64,000 nucleotides of DNA from Hydractinia symbiolongicarpus. Its lineage: Eukaryota; Cnidaria; Hydrozoa; Anthoathecata; Hydractiniidae. The translations under genes and the position numbers were made by a program. Under the pieces are notes generated by a model. That model ran no database searches, was not told where the DNA came from, and saw only the letters and a list, made by a program, of their open reading frames with translations. Position 1 is the stretch's first letter, and each line of letters opens with the position of its first letter. The DNA lies in assembly GCF_029227915.1 (NCBI RefSeq), contig NC_079881.1, forward strand, positions 18,575,501 to 18,639,500, read 5' to 3'. Below are positions 25,501-62,200 of this stretch, in pieces.

Positions 25501-28500
25501 TGAAATTTGTAGATGAGCTCCAGTTGTAAGTCCTTCAGATCGTCTACCACCACTAGCGCGGCTGCCTGCACCATCATACATGTCATGTTCCCACTTGTCA
25601 GGAACATTTCTGGGCTGTAAGAAGAATGTATGTTGAATACTGCTTATACTGTTGATTAGGTGATTCTCAAATTAGGAGTAGATGAACACAAATTTAGCAT
25701 TCAGTGCCTATTTAGGACAAACCAACTTTTTTAAAACCCAGCATAACTTTCGAAACAGCACAAGAATAATTCTTGCAGTTTAACTTTAAAAACAGCACTA
25801 AAATATTTCTCGCTGTATAATTTTTGAAAACAAATTATTGAGCATGCAAGTATTATCTTTTCACCTAGACAACTAGTTATATATTTTAATAACTCAAAAC
25901 AAGAGAACAAATTTATATAAACATTTTCCTTTGTACTAAAAAAGCAAACTGCATGCATGATGGGAAAGTACAAAGAATAATAGAAACAAGGCTATGCTGA
26001 TAACAACTAGAAAAGCGACAATGCTTTCTTGAGATTATATAGGTGAGTAAATAGTTTAATAAATATTTTTCCTGCTGAAACTTCCACTTTCTACTTTTTT
26101 GTAAATACATCAAAATATGCTATTACTTTAGCCAATGAAATAAATGCGGTAGCTTACCACGGCTGTTTACCATTTTTAATGAATGAATTAGATTCAGGGG
26201 GTTGATACTACAACTTAATCATTTTAGGGGTGTCGGAACTTGCGCATGACAAAGATTTCGCGGTAAGTTCAGCCAGCTATACCTTTTTGTGATTTTCAAA
26301 TCAAGAGCAACAGTGGTCATTTTTTATATATATTGTTATCTCTGTTAACACGTTCGCTGCTGCGGCCGTATTTACCAGGCGTTCATTATTTGCCGAGGCA
26401 AAAAAGCTGTGGCGTCAATTCACTGCCGGTGCTATTTTTAGCGTATCCATGCTATTTGCCAAAGCTATATCTCAAAACTACCTATTTTGTTACTAAGGTT
26501 ATCATACATATTCTTTGAGCATATTTCAAACTGAAGGTCATGGTTTAAAAAAACCCACTACGAGTATACTCGTAGTTCTGCATTGCAGAAAGAATTTTTT
26601 TCTTCAGTGCCGAACTACGAGTATACTCGTAGTAACTGATTTCAAAGAAGCTGATATATTGCAGCATTTTCGAACAATTTTAAAGGAAACTCTTGCATTG
26701 CAGTCTATTCTTTGATAATTTAAAGCTGTCGGAACAAAAATACCTTCATTTTTATTTGGCTTGCACTTGGTAGAATGAGTAAAAAAGGTGAGGATTTTAC
26801 GTTCTTTTATAGCTTTTTTTACTAAGCATGTGAGTGCATTTCTTGGTTTATCGTTTCCTACTGTTATCAATTACCCTGGTGCTATTTTTGTTGATTATTT
26901 CCCAAGCTTGGCCTTTTTGATTAACGTTAATTTAAGTTCACATAATTTTTTTCTATCATCATAGCACATCAACGATATACTTCCGCTGAAGTAGCACAAA
27001 TGATCTTAGAAGATCGAGTTGATAGTGAAGATGAGGTTCCTGAATTAGGAGATTCAGATTCTCTATATACTGATTCTTCTACTTCGTCTTCAAGCGAATC
27101 AGAGATAGAATCAGATTCCGAACAAGAACAAATTCCTGTGGTACCCAATAGTCCTGAAAGACCCCGAAAACGAGTTAGAACCAGAGGGGGGCTTGCCTTC
27201 AGAGGTGCACTTGCTCCCAGACCAACTAACGATCATGCCCAACCAATTGCTTGTCCAGAAAGTATACCTGCAAATGATCAAGCTGAAAACTCTGATACGA
27301 AAGAAAATCCATGGAAAGACGAACCAAACATTGTTAAAGTATTTGATTTTAATGAAGAGCCTGGTTTGAAAATAGACATGGAAAACAAAGAGCCTGTGGA
27401 TTTCTTTAATCTTTTCGGCACAGAAGAGTTGATTAATGTGATGGTAGTTGAAACTAATCGTTATGCAGAGCAGGAAATCGAGAAACAGCGTCCACTCAAA
27501 AGGAGCTCTCAATTGAAAGATTGGAAACCAATAAATGCAGAGGAGATGAGACTATTCCTTGGGACTCTCCTTCATATGGGAAGTGTCAAATTGCCATCCT
27601 TTGAGCATTACTGGTCCAAAAATAAACGTTACAAGTTCCCAGTGTTTTCTAAGGTAATGTCTCGAAATAAGTTTCAGTTAATGTTAAGGTTTTGGCACTT
27701 TGTTGATAATGAAACAACAGTTGGTGGACGCTTGAATAAAATTCAACTACTGATTGATCAATTGAACGGCACAATGCCTAATATTTACACACCCGACAAG
27801 AATTTTTCGATTGACGAATCAATGATGCTTTGGAGAGGACGCCTCATATTCAGGCAACATATAAAAAACAAACGACACAAATACGGCGTTAAATCTTATG
27901 AGCTTTGCGAGTCTGATGGCATTGTTTTGAATGTTAAAATTTACTCTGGTGAAGCGACACCCGACCCTCACTCGTTAGGTCAAACAGGGGCCATTGTTTT
28001 GGAATTGATGGGAAGCTTTCTCGGAAAGGGTTATCATCTTTTCGCTGATAATTTCTACAATTCTTTTGAGTTAGCCAAACACCTGCTCGGTGAAAGCACC
28101 AACATATGTGGGACATTGCGAAGCAATTGAAAGTCGAACCCAAAAGAAGTTATTAAAGCAAAGTTGAAAAAGGGAGAGAGCATTAGTAGGAGCAGAGAAG
28201 GTGTCACCGTTGCGAAGTGGAAAGACAAACGAGACGTGTTGGTGATTAGCAATATGCATGCTGTGGAAACGCTCGAAGTATCAAACCGGAGAGGCGAGAA
28301 AAAGTTGAAACCCAACATCATCCGTGACTACAATCAAAACATGTCAGGTATCGATCGGGCTGACCAGATGGTATCATATTACGACTGCCTCAGGAAAACA
28401 ACTCAGTGGTATAAGAAGGTTGCATTGCACATGATTGATATTTTTGTTTTCAACGCATTTTGTCTCAATTTAACATATGGAACAAAGAAATTAATCTCGA

Positions 28501-30058
28501 TGTTAAAGTTCAGGGAAATGATCATTACCGATCTAATTGGAGAAGGTTAAATAATAACCCACCAGTACAAAACAACAACACCGACAATTTCCATTACTTA
28601 GTCGCCATACCACCAAACGAAAAGAAGAAATTGTCAACAAAACCATGCAGAGTGTGTTCCAAAATAAAACGAAAGGAAACACGATATCAATGTGTTGGAT
28701 GTGAAAACCGGCCACCATTATGTGTAGGAGAATGTTTTAAAACATATCATGTAAAATAATTAGTTTATATGTCATTTTAGTGGAAAGATATGGATATTCA
28801 TTCGTCTAGATTATAGTTATATTTTCCTGCAAAGTCCAAAATCATTCACCAAAAAGAAGGAAACCCCGGGTTTTTAAAGTAAACACATGGCCAACATTTA
28901 AAAACAAACCTTTCCTTTACTTAGAAAAATAAGATTAACCTGACTAGAATAAGTCAATCAGTTTCAATATTAATTTGAAATCATATGCTAAAAGTACGAG
29001 TATACTCGTAGTTGGCAAATAAATGACGCCCGCTTACTACAAGTATACTCGTAGTTGGCAAATAAGTGACGCCTGCTTATTACGAGTATACTCATAGTTG
29101 GCAAATAAGTGACGCCCACGTACTACGAGTATACTCGTAGTTGGAAGTCAACGTGTTAATTGATTATAATTATGGTCATGTTATACTTTTTTTTGAGGAC
29201 TCAAGAATCAAGAATCTTTTCTAATGAATATTTTAATTTTAAATTAGTCATCAATTGGCTGGGGCACTTGGAAAGAATGGAGGGGATAATTGGGTAAGAA
29301 AGTGTAGAGACTTGATAGTTCCTGGGGCAAAGCCCAGAGGCAGACCAAGAAAGACTTGGCAGGTTATAAGACAGACTTGATACAGAGGAAGTTAAGTTTA
29401 GATCTAACACAGTCTAGATCAGATTGAAAGAGGGTCATTAATATACTCCGTCCAACCTATGCTGGCATAGAAAACGGACATTAAGCCGAGATTGATGATG
29501 ATCAGAAAGCAAAAAAAGGCGTTTTTCAAATTTCACGGAGTTGAAGGTCCATCACGGCTTCATCGGATGATAGTACATGTTGGATCCGGCTTATTTGTCC
29601 ACTAATAAATGGTTTTTTTTCTTATCATACACCCAAACGGTTCTTGACAGATAGTGCTACAATAATAAAAGTTTGAAATAACCGATATGTTGATGATAAG
29701 GATATAAGGATGTTAAATGTGTTTTTTTCACGGAGTTGGTGGATTATACGCTAGCTATATTAGCTTTAAAATTAGCATGTTCTTAAACACATTTAAAATT
29801 TTTCTTTTTAGCCTTTTTAAGATAAAATAAACCTCATAAACTACTTACACGAGTGTATGGTGCACTTCGGTTTCCTCCACGATTGCTATCACGTCGAATT
29901 GGGCCTCCGGCACCACGACCACCACGGCGGTTATTTGAAAAACCTCTACTCCTTCCACTTCCACGACCTCTTCCACCACCACGTCCTCCTCTACCTCTAC
30001 CCCTTTTATTACTTGAAATAATGTCGTCTAAAGACATATCAACTTTATCTGCTACCAT
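22585..30058 (-). CDS. ALYREF: ALYREF / THO complex subunit 4, mRNA export adaptor (complete)
   Basis: Six minus-strand exons close in phase: 29849-30058, 25465-25614, 23679-23826, 23531-23600, 22971-23169, 22585-22593 (786 nt, 261 residues; human about 257-264). The N-terminus [19 protein letters not shown] is the UAP56-binding motif of ALY/REF proteins and is followed by RGG-rich sequence. An RRM spans about residues 105-180 ([19 protein letters not shown], then [17 protein letters not shown] and [20 protein letters not shown]). The C-terminus has a second Arg/Gly region and the end motif [17 protein letters not shown], matching the conserved C-terminal UAP56-binding motif. The last exon encodes only two residues and the stop. 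The protein couples spliced mRNA to nuclear export as part of TREX. Intron 1 (4.2 kb) hosts a piggyBac copy, intron 2 a tandem array. Transcription diverges from USP7. Confidence 0.96.
24404..25155. repeat. about 127-bp tandem repeat, six copies, in ALYREF intron 2
   Basis: Six diverged units, each with GACAAAAAATCAAAATTTTG, then a CAGCATACTTT block, GTTTTAATTTTTGGACC and GGCCTAAAATG(A/G)CATTT. The first and last units are the most diverged and the last is truncated near 25155. There is no coding capacity. The unit itself contains an inverted CAAAATTTTG. Confidence 0.93.
25735..25840 (-). repeat. copy of a CTGTTTCGAAAG repeat in ALYREF intron 1
   Basis: On the minus strand it reads GCAAGAATTATTCTTGTGCT followed by GTTTCGAAAGTTATGC. 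The same string occurs on the plus strand at about 31995-32030 in USP7 intron 1, as part of a short tandem array. Neighbouring partial units (AACAGCACTAAAATATTTCT) suggest two or three copies here. Confidence 0.7.
27000..28759 (+). pseudogene. piggyBac transposase (PGBD-type), broken by one stop and one frameshift
   Basis: The frame at 27000-28130 starts [20 protein letters not shown], typical of the acidic piggyBac N-terminus. It contains the DDE_Tnp_1_7 core, including the first catalytic Asp in [14 protein letters not shown] and the second in [10 protein letters not shown]. An in-frame TGA lies at 28128-28130. The same frame resumes directly and includes the third Asp region [16 protein letters not shown]. 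Near 28535-28550 the frame shifts by one base and finishes with the Cys-rich C-terminal domain ([22 protein letters not shown]) ending at 28759. Only these two lesions are visible over about 1.75 kb, so the copy is young in sequence terms but cannot make a full transposase as assembled. Confidence 0.95.
28992..29145. repeat. four 43-bp units with GAGTATACTC palindromes at the right end of piggyBac
   Basis: Each unit joins a palindrome of the form TACGAGTATACTCGTA to a spacer reading GTTGGCAAATAA(A/G)TGACGCC. The spacer reappears inverted near the left end (ATTTGCC and GGCGT blocks at about 26380-26460). The arrangement suggests transposase-binding sites in the element ends, which is an inference. 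Confidence 0.85.
29235..29505 (+). mobile_element. LINE 3' tail relic
   Basis: The plus strand reads [20 protein letters not shown] and [11 protein letters not shown], the well-known C-terminal block of RTE/Jockey-type LINE proteins in invertebrates. Stops follow, then a decayed PTYAG-like motif and a GATGATGAT tail at 29490-29501. No upstream reverse transcriptase is present. The copy lies in ALYREF intron 1, just beyond the piggyBac insertion. Confidence 0.85.
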
Positions 30059-30733
30059 AATGAAATCTAAATTATTGTATCAATAAAATGAAAAAAAAGT
30101 CGGTTTAATTTGCTTCGTCCGTCGGGCGCCAAACGTGGAAGAGAATGGCTACGTCAATAAAAATTTTTTTGAATGGAAAGAAACTAGGCTGGACGTGATG
30201 CACCTAAAGAATTGATTTTTCGTTCATCTTATTTCTATTTTAAAAAGTATGACTTTCATTGTCACCTTCAAAAGAAAGTTAAAATAATTTTAGCAACTAT
30301 CCACTGCTGATAATTTTTGTAAATCAATACTGCGTTTTTTATCTTTGATTTAAAGTTATTTAGGACATTTTAGGCACTTAATCATCCAGGCTATACCCAG
30401 TAGAAACAGATTATTCACGCATGCGTCTGAGACACAATATGGTGGTCAAAGTTGTGTAAATCGAAATAAAATAGTGGATAGAGGGGAACTAATATTACTA
30501 AAAGCTTTTAAAAGCAAATTAGGGTATGAACAAATGCAGAACAATTCATTTTTAAATCATAGTATATACAGGAGTTTATATCCGCCAAGTGGCGGGTAGC
30601 TTGCAAGTTGGGTTTAGTAGCCAGTAAAAACGCCAAGGTGGTAACAAACACCCTGGGTGCCTCACATAGCCAACAACAACATATTGGTACTCTAAAGAAG
30701 CTTGGTAAATTCAAAGCTTCAACCACCAAAAGA
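30059..30733. promoter_or_regulatory. shared divergent promoter region of ALYREF and USP7
   Basis: About 675 bp separates the ALYREF ATG (minus, 30058) from the proposed USP7 ATG (plus, 30734), with no other gene between. It is locally more CG-containing near the ALYREF side (CGTCCGTCGGGCGCCAAACG at about 30116-30135) and contains AATATGGTGG near 30436. Transcription start sites cannot be read directly. Bidirectional use is inferred from the head-to-head layout. Confidence 0.6.
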
Positions 30734-56554
<25,821 letters not shown>

Positions 56555-57944
56555 TAAATGCCCCGGCTGGAACCTTGTATGCACCAACACTGAGTACGGC
56601 AAGTTGACAGTGGTGGTTTCAAAGAATGACTTTTCTACAACAGCTATAACGAAAATGATGGATGCGAATCCGTGATAAAATAGCACCTGCCAAAGTTACC
56701 CAAACAATGGACGATATTAAAAAAATGTGAAAATTTTTTTACCTGTAATGTAGAATTTTTAAGGCGACAGAAATTCCGCTGGTAGCCCAAAGAAAATCTT
56801 GAAATTCTTCCATGTACAAAAAACATATTCTTTGAAATTGTTACGTTAAATACTTTTTTAAGGAAGAGCGTCAACAAGGATTTTATAATAAAACAGATTT
56901 TTTTTGTAGTATATCGAACGTTCTTTGTTCACTGTTCAAAAAAACTTTTATAAAGTGTATTGTGGAAAATTATTACTACAAATAAAAGAAGTCATTTTAA
57001 AATGTTTTATTTTCTTTCTGGTTATTTTTCAAAAGCAAAAGCGATTCAAGAAAAAGTAAAAAAAATCCATGCTGAGGAGTGGTAAGCTACTCTTAATGGT
57101 ATGAATATTTGCGGGTACTAATTTTCGCGAAATTAAGTACGACATAAAATGTCAATGATTCGTCAAATTTTTACCCAAGAATGAAAAGATAATGTAATTT
57201 TGTGAAACATGTTTTCTGATTTCATCTTCTTTCTATCAAAATACACTTATTTTTAAATATTCGCGAAAATACTTACGTTGTTCGGGAAAATAAGTTTGCG
57301 AAACTTAATACCAGCGAAATATATTTTTTTGCCGCAAAAATCAGTATCGTGTGTCCATTGATAAAGGTCACTAAATTTAATGACCAAGAAGTTCAAATTC
57401 TTGACCAGTATTTTTGGTTTGCTACTTTTACAAAACAGGATCATGTCTTTCGGAATGACCGTTAAAAGAAAATCTTTCTAAATGATTGAAAACAAATATA
57501 ATTGCTTAATATAACAAAATTGAAGTTTTAGAATGCCTACAAAACAAAGAACTTCGTGATATTTCTACTCCATCTCTGTGAGATCTTTTTCAACTGCTAC
57601 AATAGCTAATAAAAACAACTTTTCCGTATGAAAGGCCAACATAATATATTTACAACAAATAAGTGTTCAACGTACAGAACAATCTCATACAAAACATGCT
57701 TATGTATATTACAACCAAGATGGTCTGTCATACTAAAAAATAAAAATCCGAAGTGTGGGTGACTTTTAATTCATGATAAAGAATTTTAAAGTTCAGACTA
57801 CAAAAACGGGTTTCATCAAACTTTGCTTGTAAACCTCAATATAGAAATATGATTTTTAGTATAACAGTCGCTTCCTGGTTTTACTCATCAACCACCCAGC
57901 TCAAATTTAAACAAACAGATAGAAAGAGCACGACGAACATTTCT

Positions 57945-58152
57945 TTTATTCGTACTAATTTTCTCGCAGCAAAAATCCATTTCGCGCGTGTAATTTTGCC
58001 GTAATAGCAACACAAGTATTTCGCGCGTCAATTTTCGCGCATGTTTAAATTTTTAGACAAAATGTACATGTCTTTCAGTAAAATTAAGTTTTCGCGCGGA
58101 AAAATTTTACGCTCAATAACGAACTTTTTTCACGAAAATTAGTAAGAATAAG
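57945..58152. mobile_element. short MITE with CGCG-containing interior
   Basis: Ends are inverted: TTTATTCGTACTAATTTTC on the left and, reverse-complemented, CTTATTCTTACTAATTTTC on the right, 17 of 19 matching. The interior has repeated TTTCGCGCG blocks (57980, 58020, 58090). The length is about 208 bp, with no coding capacity. A looser relative, with TACTAATTTTCGCGAAATTA, lies at about 57107-57325. Confidence 0.7.
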
Positions 58153-58770
58153 GTCGTTGTAATCTTTCACCAGAAAAATGAAACTTACAAAAGCAAAATG
58201 AAATATAAACAACATCTGGAATTATAATAAAAAATTATTCGTGCTAAATACACGGGCCTTATTTCAATGAGAAACTTTAAAAACTAAGCAGCTAAAACAT
58301 TAAAAACAAGAAGCCACATTGATTCCTGTTTCAGAAAACTTTTTGTAACTGTACAGTTGACATAAAGTTCCCGTAACGCGAATTTCTCGAAATTTGTTTT
58401 ATATTCTCGAAATGCAAACGAGATGCAAAATGAAATTGCAAACGCAGCTATGTACTGTTAGCAGTTTCACCGCTGGACACAAACTGTCCTGCAAATATGC
58501 GTTAATCATTCCAGCTTAAAGGTTTAAAATTCCACCTTTTCCTTATTCTTAATCTTAAAAACAAGATTATTCCGAGTATATCTTGTTCACATTGTTCACA
58601 TTGAAGAGCAACTTAATTGTCCTGCACGTAGTAATTTTCGCTCGCTAAAACACCTGCACATAGCTTCATTTTATAAAAGTTAGTCGTGTTTATAACCTCT
58701 TAACTACTTCCACAATTTAATCGTAATAAATAATAACAAAAATAATGATTGAAACTCAAGTGATTGCATC

Positions 58771-58951
58771 TACCTCGTTTTCGAAGTAACCTCGTTTTCA
58801 AAATAACCTCGTTTTCAAAGTAACCGAATTTTTTAAAGTAATCTAATTTTAAGGTAACTTTGTTTTCGAAGTAACCTCGTTTTTAGAGTACCCTCGTTTT
58901 AAAAATGACCTCGTTTTAAAGTCCCCTCGTTTTCAAAGTAACCTTGTTTTT
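58771..58951 (+). repeat. short tandem array of TAACCTCGTTTTCAAAG units
   Basis: About ten degenerate units of 16-18 bp, each close to AACCTCGTTTTCAAAGT, in the intergenic space before ADAM10. Divergence between units is high, so it is an old array. Confidence 0.85.
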
Positions 58952-59232
58952 AGCAACACAAAGTTTTTTTTACAAGCACTTGTTTCAGACATTTATAAGA
59001 AGTATGAATGTTTATGGTGTAGAAATGATCAACCTGAAATTCTGAGTTATTCACCGAATCAGCGTCCGGTCTTTCACCAAGGCGAGCCCCGTAACAGACG
59101 CATAAAAATCCATAAAATCACATTGTTACAATTCCGTTTTAAATAAAAATCTGTGCTAAATCTGTAACGTGAGAAAAAAAACGTTGTTATTAAATAACTT
59201 TGGTTTTCCTCATTCCGCAAAATATCAAATTT

Positions 59233-62200
59233 TTATCTCAACTCCATGGATCCAGGGTAACTTGGTGGTCGATTGTCACGTGTAGCAGTGTTATAACCCG
59301 GAAGCGAATCATCGTATGATGATGGTGCGTTTCCATGACGATTGCCACCTGGTCGGTGGTGCGGAGGTGGTGCGGAAGCTTGAGCGTGACGATTTCCGCG
59401 TTTTGACAATCCTCTTGGGAGAGTAACAGCTCTTGGAGGTGGTTTGTTTGGGTTACTGCTCGGTGTGTGCACGCTGCAACATGCAATGAATCCTGCAAAG
59501 AGAAGTCAAATATATTGTCACCAGGTTGGTGGTAAATATTAAATATTATATGTTAGATGGTCTCTTCACCCATAAACACACACAGAGACACACAAAAAAG
59601 GGTAGCAATTCCCTACCTGCCATAAACAAGACTAAAGCTAATCCAATGAGAATACACGCCCACCAGTACTCCTTCATCCAGTCCAATATATTGTCGATCG
59701 TGTCAGAACTGAACAGCCACTTCTTCAAACGTGATAAAGGACCTTCCGCATCTACTTTGCGACACTTGAACAGAATATCACAATATCCTTGATACTGATT
59801 GCATGGAGAACCTACAACAACAACAACAAAAATATCTTAAAAAACTTCAACCAATATTACGTTAACGATGAATAAAATGAAGTTCATTCACAGTACTCTC
59901 AGTTGTCCGATTGTCATGAGATTTAGCTTTGCATTCGGTTTAAATGATAAAGATAAATACTACTTTTTAGATAGGTAACAGTAAGACAGACTTCAAAATC
60001 AAAAGTTGTCAGTAAAAGAATTAGGAATGGAAAAGTTATTTTTCTTTTTTATTTGATATATTTTTTGCCTGCTTCCTTACTTAAAATCATGTCAATTAAA
60101 AAAAAAGAAAACGGATAGGAAGTCTCGGCTTGTTTACGCCCACCGTAGCTAAGGCGTACCTACGCCCACCATAGCTAGGGTTTAGATTTTAAAAAAAGGC
60201 TTACCAGCAGGGAGATCTCGCCCAGGGTTGAGAACATCACACGTGTTTGTCATATTCACAGTTTGACAACAAACTTTGCAAAGATTTGCTTCTGTCTTAC
60301 ATTGGCACGCTTCCTTGTTAGATTCAGCAAGACATAATGAACCAGTACATTGCTGAAAAAAGGAAAAAGATAAGAATTAGAACAAAAGCAATGTTTTGCT
60401 AGGTTACACCTTGGAGGAGGAAAGAATACGGAAGGAGAAACAACTCTTCTAATTCTATTGAAACACTGCGTGAGGTTCTAGCAGGTGTCTGTATAGAAAC
60501 TTAATTTGAAATTTTGGCGGTTGTGTGACTAAATTATTCGTAAATAACAATTCGCAACTATGATTGGTTATAAAAACAATTAGATAATTTGATGATGAAT
60601 TTGATAATATTATCAAAACAAGAAGCCACATTGAAATTGGTAAAATTTCTTTTGTTCTTATGTTAACATAATTAGCGAAGAAGCACATGCTCGACACTTT
60701 TGTAAACAAAAAGAAAAAGTTTATATCTCGTTTTAAAACGACGTTCTGTTATAAGAAGTTATTTCTTTAGTTAGAATAAACATTAATCCAGCACACATTT
60801 TGTCGGCACTTGTCCGGCGCATATCTATCTATATTGTTTTTCATGATCAAAGTGGTATACTCAAGCCTGCAAAAATAGGTTAATATCATGGTTAAACGCT
60901 TATTTTCAAACGTATTGTTGAAGTTTTTAACAGCATTGTTTACCGACTTATATTAGGCACACTTTCCATACAAATATCACGTGCCTGCAGCGTGTTAAAG
61001 TCAGATTTCAATAGAAAAAAGTTAGCCCCTATTAAAGGAGAATAAGGAATTTAATCATTTTTTTGCGAAAAAAACTCGGTCGAGCACCTCACGCACTGAT
61101 TCTTTTGAAATTAAAAACAATAGAAAATTCAATACATTTGAAGCGTACAGAAATGAAGTTGTTTCTCCTTCCGTATGTCACACAGACCATAATTCATTTT
61201 GAATTTATTTCTATTTCGAATTTTTTACAAGGGTGTCCGAACAAGTTCTAAACAAGGCTAAAAAACCCCTCCAAATTCTTAAAAATCCCAGCCAGAACTT
61301 TAGAAGAATAAGCTTTCGAAACCAAAGTTCAAAGACAAACCTGTTGAAATATAGAGGAAATAGCAGTTCTATGCATGTTTACACTCAAAATACGCAAACA
61401 TATTGTGTATTCAAAAATTTTAAGAAACTTTTTGATGTGTTTAAAAATTTAAATGTTGCCAAAACATGTTGTTAATCTGTGAAAATAAAACGAACATTGT
61501 CGAGAATACAATACAATTGTAAGCAGATAATATTTATAGTTTTAAAAGAATGCTTTTTTACCTTTTTTTACAATTTTTCCTGACTTTTTAAAAATGGGTA
61601 TTTTTCAAGCTCTGTGGTAACCCAGTTATAAAGAAACACTTGTTTAACAAATAAAATGCAGAACAACCTAGTACTTACTCCTTTTATACAAACATTTGAA
61701 CCGTTGTTGCACTTCGTGATTTTGTCATCTTTGTAAATTGGCTGGGTGCAGTTGTAAGTCGAAGAGCTTATGTTTGGTTAAGGGAGATAATCAAGACAAT
61801 GTCATGAGAAGATAACCTGTTACAAAGTAGTTTATTCAACTATATTATAATTGATTTCTTCCTGAAAACGAGGCATGTCGTAAGTGCTAGAAAACTATGA
61901 GGGGTTTAAATGTGATAACAACTTCATCAAAATAATACTTGCTGAACACAGATTTAGCTAGAAATTTCCATGTATGCAAATTTAGTCACGTGCTTCTGAA
62001 AATAATTAAAAAAAAAATCATAAAAAAAAAAGTAATCGAAAGTACTCATTGTACTAGTATTTTATAACCTCCCCCCCCCCTACTGCTGAGTATAAAAATG
62101 TAGTTAATTCACAACACATATTTTGTAAATACAAAGACGTAGGAGGGTTTTTTGTTTGAAAAGATACACACACTTTGATTCTTCTGCACAGTCAGTTGCA

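Larger units (their letters stand above)
26345..29159 (+). mobile_element. piggyBac DNA transposon inserted in ALYREF intron 1
   Basis: The element is flanked by TTAA at 26345-26348 and 29156-29159, the target-site duplication specific to piggyBac. The inner ends are inverted (CACGTT at both termini). It carries a transposase frame at 27000-28759. Subterminal regions contain 20-bp near-perfect palindromes centred on GAGTATACTC: two on the left (26557-26576, 26614-26633) and four on the right at a 43-bp period (28995-29141). It lies in the intron in the opposite orientation to ALYREF, so the host exons are untouched. Confidence 0.96.
56555..59232. other. intergenic region between USP7 and ADAM10 3' ends
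   Basis: The two genes converge here. AATAAA at 56553-56558 overlaps the USP7 stop and another lies near 56887-56892. The region then holds a TTTCGCG-containing repeat at about 57107-57325, a MITE at 57945-58152 and a short tandem array at 58771-58951. No gene is recognised, and open frames are short and lack motifs. Confidence 0.5.

Noticed and set aside
29853-30086. Pro-rich plus open frame opposite the ALYREF first exon
   Set aside because: It is the antisense shadow of RGG-coding sequence.
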